A DNA stretch of 64,000 nucleotides from Vitellaria paradoxa. Its lineage: Eukaryota > Streptophyta > Magnoliopsida > Ericales > Sapotaceae. Below the pieces are notes generated by a model. It was not told the DNA's origin. It did no database searches and was given only the letters and a program-made list of their open reading frames with translations. Numbering within the stretch: position 1 is the first letter of the stretch; every line of letters begins with the position of its first letter. A program made the translations under genes and the position numbers. The DNA is taken from positions 2,800,963-2,864,962 of the forward strand of contig CM034234.1 of assembly GCA_019916065.1 (NCBI GenBank). The letters run 5' to 3'. Of the stretch, positions 57,656 through 64,000 are shown piece after piece.

Positions 57656-58018
57656 GGCCCCGTTTGGCATACTAATTTCCTCTATAAAACTTTATAAATC
57701 TCTAACAACCGCTCTATCTCTAATTTTTCCGCCATCACTAATTTCAAAAAATTTCAATATTTCGTTAAAAAAAATAAAAAAATCTGAAAATAGGTTAACC
57801 GAATATGTAAATTTTTTATACAATCATATTCTTCATGTCAAAAGCTGTCAAATGAGTACCATTGTCGCTATTTTTTGTAAATTTTTTTGAATCCGTGGGA
57901 ATGATTTTTCAAATCCGTTCCCACGTTTTGCTATTTTTGAAAAAAAATGGCGCCAAAATTAACTCCAAACCACATTTTATCTCAATTTATCTTATTTTTT
58001 CTTACGCCAAACGGAGCC
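57656..58018. mobile_element. MITE, family copy 2 (363 bp) in unit G exon 2
   Basis: The ends ggccccgtttggc and gccaaacggagcc are inverted, with a target duplication ttg (57653-57655, 58019-58021). The interior matches the MITE at 23308-23669 in reverse orientation. Sister exons show the empty site (for example gcttgttcagatagg near 24893). Confidence 0.85.
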
Positions 58019-58029
58019 TTGATCAGATA

Positions 58030-58640
58030 ATTTGGTAATTTATGCAATAAGTAAAAAAATTTAAATTTTATATGATTTTATAGAAAATTTTAAAGTTTTG
58101 TAGAACTTCAAATACAACCAAAATAAAAACTGTAAATTTGAATAGGGACCTTTTGTCACCACCAAAAATCTCTAAAAAAAAAATCAAACTTTGTACCACG
58201 GATTAACACGTAACATTTTAGTTGTTAAAAATTTATAAAAGATAAAGAAAGTTAAAAAAATAGTAAAAGTTGTAAAAAAAATTTTAGAAAATTTTGAGGA
58301 AAGTTGATAAAAATTGATTTTGTATTTAATGCAAATAATTAGAGATAATTAATTATAATTATTATTTTTTTATAAGCAAAACGGGCCATAGGGGCAACAT
58401 TTTTTCATATTAAAATATGTGAAAGCACCAACAATTTTCATATTAAAATATGATTAGGATAGCCTGGCTAAGAAGCTTCATCAAGCCCCTCCATATTAAA
58501 TAATTTTTGCTGCGAAATTCAAAACGTGGATCGAGCGTGTGGACCCTTTTTCATGGCAGAAGACAAAACCCTAACCCCCCCCCCCCTCAATTATCTGATC
58601 TTGATATCGTTTATTTCCTTACTCACAAAGCAAATTTTCA

Positions 58641-58680
<40 letters not shown>

Positions 58681-59728
58681 TATGTATGCATGTGCACATA
58701 TATTACATTAATTACCCCAAAGTTTGATAAAAATATGTGAAGTATCTCCATAATTTTTAAAATTATATTTACTAACTTTATTTTTTTAATTTTGTTATAA
58801 ATTCCTTTTGTTGTTTGGAGGACTAACATATAGATAAGTACGGAAATTTTTAATAAGAACACTTAACTATTTGATTGTAAAAAGTTCGAAATCTCATAGT
58901 TAAAAGTTACATCGAATGATCCTATCAATATTAGGTCAACACTAGAATATTCTAAAGGTGATTCAGACAAATCTGATAATCAGAAGTGGCTCTGATAATC
59001 AGGGCCACCCCTTGGGTGAGGCCTAAAAGGTGCAGGACTGAGACACTAAAAAAAAATATCCAAGAAAGGCTACCTACTAGTTTTAATAGTTAGGATGAGA
59101 TAAGAGTCTTTTTTAATTCAAATATGATTGTCCAATACTTTTTAGAGACTCAAAAATAATTAATTCATTGGGCCTAATAATTTTTTATTTGTTATGTTGT
59201 TATTTTTAGTAAAATTTTTCAATAAGAGTCTTATTTTTCTAATTGGTTTTGAGTCTCGAAAATCTTGGAGTTAGGCCTACTAATAATTTCATGATTCTCG
59301 TATAACTTTTGATAAAAAATACATGTTTAATTACATAACTAGGTTAAATTTTATAGGACATATCAAATAGTATAATATATGAATTTCAAATAATGATAAG
59401 GTACTTCAGAAATTTAGACAAATGATCAAATCGTTAAAATAATTTAGAATAATGAGAACAACACTTACTTAAGCTCTGGTCATTAATAGTTATGAGCACG
59501 CACCGATTAGGAGAATTAGGCCAAATTAGGGAAGAATTTATTATATAATCTAAAAAGCAAGGTTTTAAGTACAATTTGTAAAACTATATGAGTGTTTTGT
59601 GTATTTTTATTGAATCTCAGGGTAGACGATGTAATTTACCATATATATAATTAGATTTAACTACACTTATAAGTCTGCGAGTTCTTCTTCGTGATTGATC
59701 TCTGGCTCTTATCTCTTTCCAAACAAAA
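58030..59728. other. Intergenic region between the array and the SSUH2-like gene
   Basis: No gene is seen. It contains MITE-like relics just after 58030, a C run (58578-58587), and a TA microsatellite (about 58649-58676). The last about 200 bp should include the promoter and 5' UTR of the plus-strand gene; a TATA-like atatatataattag lies at about 59641. Confidence 0.5.
58648..58677. repeat. TA dinucleotide microsatellite
   Basis: An uninterrupted (TA)n run of about 28 bp, likely length-polymorphic. Confidence 0.85.
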
Positions 59729-62700
59729 ATGGAACAGGAAAGCAAAATGGAACAGCCTCTGCTCCCTGGTACACTTGCAGTTCATTCACTCTGTTTTTAT
59801 TTTATTTTCTTTATTTTTTCCAACGTTTTTATGAATAAAATTGACCTTTGATTATTGATTGATTGAAATTGAGTTGTGGTACAGAGAAGGTTGGTGTTGG
59901 TGGCGGAGAGATTCAGAGCTTCGAGAGATGGAGTTCGTATCAGCACGTGGGAAGGGCGGGTTCCGTAATTCCGACCTCTTCCTTGGCTGGAACCGATGTC
60001 AGCGTCGACGAAATTCGATCTGCTGCTGCTTCGTCTGATCGCCTGTACCCTCCTTCTCTCCACGCCCCATTGATCAGCTCTCCCGAACCTGACCCTACAG
60101 GTACAATTTCGCATGTCCCCAGTTTTATGCCCTTGCTCACATCCATATATGTGAATGCGAACATTACCGATCATAAAGAGACTTTATAACATTGAAAGCT
60201 CAGAAACTCAGCGGTCACTGCAACATCCAGAAGAAAGTTTTGATTTTTTTTAATTATTTATTGTTGATTTTCGGGTTTCGTTTTTAGTTTAGGAATTTAC
60301 TAATTTTATTGCTGCGAGCTAGAAAAACTTTGTTTATTGGGCTTCCTTGAGAATTGGCACTTCTCCTGAAAACCATTTTCCGTTTAAGTTTCAAAATTGG
60401 CATTTCTAATTTATTTGATGATGGTCTGTGGTTTGGAATAGATGAGATGCAAATTCTGTTCTACCCTATTTTTAAATTGCCAAAAAATATGATATTTTGC
60501 AGTAAGCTTTGGGTGACCTCTCAAAAGGAAAAAAAAAAAAATGAATAGGGGAACTAGAAAGAAATTTTGCAGCCTGTGATTACTTCTTACTGTTATGTTG
60601 CATTACTCCGCAAATTTTAATCCAATATAAGAAAAAAAAAATTGGCAATCATCCATAAAGCTGACATATTACCGGGCTTTTTCTTCTACTTGATTTAACC
60701 TCAGATTGTTTGAGGATATTGCATGGCAGAGCTAATGTCAAACAATGGAGTCATAATGAAGCTTTTGTCATTTTAAGCTATAGAAAATTGAGGTGATCTG
60801 TGGGTGCTGCTGCTTAGATATGAGACTACTGGGGTTTGTCTCCATGGATTACTTGAATTGATTTGTTTCGTGCTGATTAATTTTTTATAGTTTCAATATT
60901 TGGATCTGTTAAAAACATATCCTGATGCACTGGGGCAACCCGCATGGCTTTGTTGTCTGCTTTCATGCAGTTACTATATTTTCTTCCCAAGGCATACTGT
61001 TTTGGAAGATAACCTATGAACCACTTTTTGCAGATCAAGCTGTCATTTATCACGGTGGTTATGGAGGAGACTATGGTGGAATTTCTAATGAATTTAGGAG
61101 GTGAGATTCAACAATGCTCTATAAACTTTAATTTTCTTAGGACCTGATCATTAGTTAATTAAGATGATGGCTCTGTTCGTGTTCTTTTAATCTTGTTGGG
61201 TCCATTTGCCTTTACGTTAGAACTTCATGGTTTTAGCTAAGGATAAAAGATTGTGGGCTGCTATAGGACAAGCATGTGTTACCATATTCATGGACTGAGA
61301 TGTTAATTCTGTCATTGGTGTAATATAAATGGCTGCACCTGCTCCATGCAGGTTTTATTGCTTGCCTTCCTTACAAATTGCTGCATTATTCTTGGAAAAG
61401 AGTAACTATTTGGTGAACAGTTATTGGGAAGAAAATTTAAGGGCATGCGTGTGTTTTTTTATTGTTTTTTTTTGGTTGGGGGGCCCTCAATCAAATTAAT
61501 TTTTCCTTTTCTTCTACCTCTAAATCAAACTTAAAATTTTGGGTTTTCTTAAATAATTGTTATTTTCATTCAATTTTTAATTTTTCATAGAATTTTACTG
61601 AGAAATTTCAAGTACCTTTTTTTCCTTTCTTGTTTTTTCTCATAATAAATTGAGCTTTCGAAGGCCGTTGAACATTTTTGCCCATTTGGGCATTGTGTTT
61701 CTTGATGTGAAGATGTTCTCATATTGTGTCTGTTGATGTGAAGATGTTACAGCTCATATCTTCTTCTCCCATGCAATAGTTTATTTAGGAGACATAAAAT
61801 CCACTATACCAGAAGGATGCTTGGAAATTTTAAATTAGATCAATTATATATTTAGAAGATTCTGCCCAGAACTCTTGTTAGCTTAGAGAGGTGGTGGTAT
61901 GGGGTTAGTGACTCCAATAACACAGTCTCTCATAGTCAGAAAAAGGGAAAAAATAATATGTGCCTGTCTCAAGGAAATTGAATAGAACTACATAAAAGAC
62001 GGATGCTTCCTAGATAGTAATGCATTTACAGTTTAGCCATAGATAATATTCTAGTAGACTTAAATTGTGCATGGGGGGTTAATTCTTAATTCTATATTCT
62101 AATCATTGTGACTTTATTTTTAAGCAACATTTTGTAGTGTTATATCCATCAAAATTTTAATTCTTTAATCATTTGTATAGGCAAATACTGGATGAGGTAG
62201 AAATAAGAGAATTGCTTATTGATCATGTCGGTCATCGTTGCTGTTGGGGAAGTCATCCTGCTCGGACTTGGAAAATTCATGCAGTGGAAGATTGCAATGT
62301 TTATGTTGGAACTTTAGAGACTTTCATAGAGGAGAGGGAAACAATAAGAGAGAGAGAGCCATACCTTGGTGGCATTGTAGATGGAAAGGATAAAGGGCCT
62401 GAACTAGGAATCTGGGAATTGGATTTGAGGTCTGAATTCCCGGTTCTATTTATACCTCGTAAAGAATCACAAACCAGAATTCCTCATTCTGAAGCTATAG
62501 AGAAATGCCCAGGTATGGATTTAGGAACGGTGGACTTACTACATTTAGTGAGGGGGGAATTTTTGTATTTTCTAATTCTTGTAATCGTTATTGACACCTG
62601 TCCAATGTTCTTTTGACAGTCTTGTTACTCCCGTCATCTCTTCTTATCCTACCAAAGCTGTAATCTGTAGTGTTTATTTCTACTTAGCACACTTGTTCCA

Positions 62701-63286
62701 TAGAGCAGCAATGAGGGTTGTGAGATTCTGATGCAGCCTGATCATGCTTGCAGGTTGTCCAGGAAGAGGAGATATTCCATGTCCCACTTGCAATGCCGAT
62801 CAAGAATCTGGACGTTACAAGGAAAATCAGATGTTTCAATGCCCTGCATGTTATGGGAGGGGTTTGATTGCTCATAGAGATGGATCTGACACAATGTGAG
62901 TTGTTTGTTATTCATGGATCTGTTAGCCTATACATGGATGATTCAAGTAATCAATTTTTGTACTAGCTAGCTACTTACCGACATTTGATGCAGTCAAAAC
63001 ATTGCAGCATGGGATTTCACATTGTTGACTATTAAGCCTGATTGATTGTTAGATAGTTTATTACAATTGATGTCGGAATTGATCATTCTTCTTACTTTAA
63101 CATGGTAAGAGCAGCTATAGGTTGTCAACATTAACTCATTGGATGGTTTTGTCCCTGCAGATGTGTGAAATGTGATGGCAAGGGAAAGATCCTTTGTGCA
63201 ACCTGTGGATCTCATGGGTTGATTAAATGTCAGACATGTAAAGGCAGTGGTTCTCTACTGTCACGCAATATCGCAGTTGTTAAATG
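59729..63286 (+). CDS. SSUH2-like DnaJ-type zinc-finger protein, 5' part
   Basis: The exons are 59729-59768, 59885-60100, 61034-61100, 62181-62512, 62754-62895 and 63161-63286; all junctions use GT-AG and stay in frame (about 307 codons so far), and the gene continues past the window. The start is ATG at 59729 (MEQESKMEQPLLPG). Exon 4 encodes the family block from QILDEVEIRELLIDHVGHRC through WELDLRSEFPVLFIP. Exons 5 and 6 encode repeated CxxCxGxG-type motifs (CPGCPGRG, CPTC, CPACYGRG, CVKCDGKG, CATC, CQTCKGSG), a DnaJ-like zinc-binding domain without a J domain. Plant homologues are annotated as SSUH2 homologues or DnaJ-related chaperones; the molecular role is not established. Exon 2 is Ser/Pro-rich. 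No lesions were found. Confidence 0.92.
60101..61033 (+). other. Intron 2 of the SSUH2-like gene
   Basis: AT-rich intron of 933 bp with no inserted element recognised. GT donor and CAG acceptor. Confidence 0.8.
61101..62180 (+). other. Intron 3 of the SSUH2-like gene
   Basis: Intron of 1,080 bp with T-rich stretches (about 61455-61630) and a small tandem duplication gtctgttgatgtgaagatgtt-like at about 61702-61750. No gene or mobile element recognised. Confidence 0.8.
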
Positions 63287-63589
63287 GTATGTAATATGCA
63301 TGTATACTTGTTTCTGATGGGACTGAACCCATATGGCCAGATTGTTATACGTTATTAAAAAAAAAAATTCAATTTAGAATAACCATTTGTACTTTAAGGA
63401 TGAGCTTCAATGGATTGAATCCCATATGTCAAATGTGATATGGACTTTCTTCCTTTGACAAGTGACAACTCAACTCGACAAAGCCTTGGTCCAAAACTAG
63501 TTCAGGCTAACTGCATGGTTATGTTTTCCGTGGTTATATAAAATTAAATATTTCTTCACAATTTCAGTCCCTATAATATCAAAACTACC

Positions 63590-63930
63590 TTTGGTCCTCT
63601 TTATCATTTCTACTTGGATGCACTCATTCTTCCTTAATTGAGTATCTCTAGGTTTATGTTGGACATGATCAAACCATTTTAAATGATATTCTCTTAACTT
63701 ATATTCTATCGATACTACTTTAACTTTCTTTCATATGTATTCATTTATTTTCTTATCTTTTTTGTATTAGCACTTATCCAACTTGACATTCTCATTTTTG
63801 CTACACTCATCTTATGAGAGTGTTCTCTTTTAACGGCCCAATACTCTCCTTATAGTAATGTTCGCCTTATAACTTCTATAATTTTTCTTTGACAAAGTTA
63901 TTATGCAAAATCTGGAAGTAGTGATTATCA
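63590..63930 (-). mobile_element. RTE-type LINE fragment in the last visible intron
   Basis: Read on the minus strand, this encodes the conserved end of plant RTE LINE reverse transcriptases: KVVSIEYKLREYHLKWF, HVQHKPRDTQLRK. It is in antisense orientation to the SSUH2-like gene and broken by several small changes. The block may extend beyond 63930 toward the window edge. Confidence 0.8.
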
Positions 63931-64000
63931 TAGAAGATGAAAACTATCCTCTATCCTTCTCGCAACTCACATTTCTTGGACATGCATTGTATTCTTCTAC

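Larger units (their letters stand above)
49286..58029 (-). pseudogene. DUF674 unit G, fragment split by a Gypsy element and two MITEs
   Basis: Recognisable pieces are exon 3 (49286-49366, ending in an early TAA after 26 codons), the 3' end of exon 2 (49562-49675) and further exon 2 sequence at 57027-57129, 57301-57655 and 58019-58029. The last parts show LIDLKSP, CEFVRRQPVVFQVSDG and remnants of the repeat 2 core. Between them lie the 7.4-kb Gypsy element and MITEs at 57130 and 57656. The exon 2 pieces carry many frameshifts. The homology ends at about 58029; exon 1 and the leader are missing. This is the right-hand end of the array. Confidence 0.8.

Noticed and set aside
59797..60174. Minus-strand open frame of 125 codons over exon 2 of the SSUH2-like gene
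   Set aside because: It is antisense to a clearly spliced coding exon and has no recognisable domain.

Overview
The window is nuclear DNA of a flowering plant, most likely a woody eudicot (inference from the AT-rich composition, spliceosomal introns, Copia, Gypsy, Helitron and MITE content, and plant-only gene families). No bacterial, organellar or viral genes are seen. Two host loci dominate: a decayed tandem array of DUF674-family genes, all on the minus strand (about 5.2 to 58.0 kb), and the 5' two thirds of a DnaJ-type zinc-finger (SSUH2-like) gene on the plus strand at the right end (59.7 kb to beyond the window).

The DUF674 array holds the footprints of eight units, called A, B, C, D, E, C', F and G here. 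A full unit reads from high to low coordinate: transcribed leader, exon 1 (first DUF674 repeat, 205 codons), an intron of about 1 kb, exon 2 (second repeat, about 250 codons), a short intron, exon 3 (33 codons), then an AT-rich spacer. Units B (489 aa) and D (488 aa) are open throughout. Unit A shows only exon 1, because a Copia element sits in its intron 1. C, F and G are broken, E keeps only a leader, and C' keeps only 3' flank. The order long spacer, B-type gene, short spacer, C-type gene recurs (B/C, E/C', F/G), so the array grew by duplicating a two-gene block as well as single units.

Transposons account for most of the disruption. They are: Copia-1 (1-5070, SIRE-like, with an extra downstream ORF); Copia-2 (15266-21066, TSD caata); Copia-4 (26811-31438, inserted 33 bp upstream of the unit D start codon); Copia-3 (34482-39810, minus strand, TSD ctatt, nearly intact); a non-coding Gypsy-type element (49672-57026, TSD ccacc) inside exon 2 of unit G; a Helitron (43610-45077) and a dimeric retroposon (43219-43526) inside intron 1 of unit F; several MITEs; two LINE fragments; and at least one tRNA-derived SINE. 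Several ends could be fixed to the base from target-site duplications and from empty sites in sister units.

Between units C and D there is a foreign block (about 13391-21565). It contains the first coding exon of a neutral ceramidase gene, frameshifted and fused at its 3' side to unit C. The most interesting host signal is that the otherwise near-identical DUF674 paralogues differ sharply in one short cysteine-containing window in each of the two repeats, which suggests diversification. The SSUH2-like gene at the right end looks normal and its exons splice in frame.
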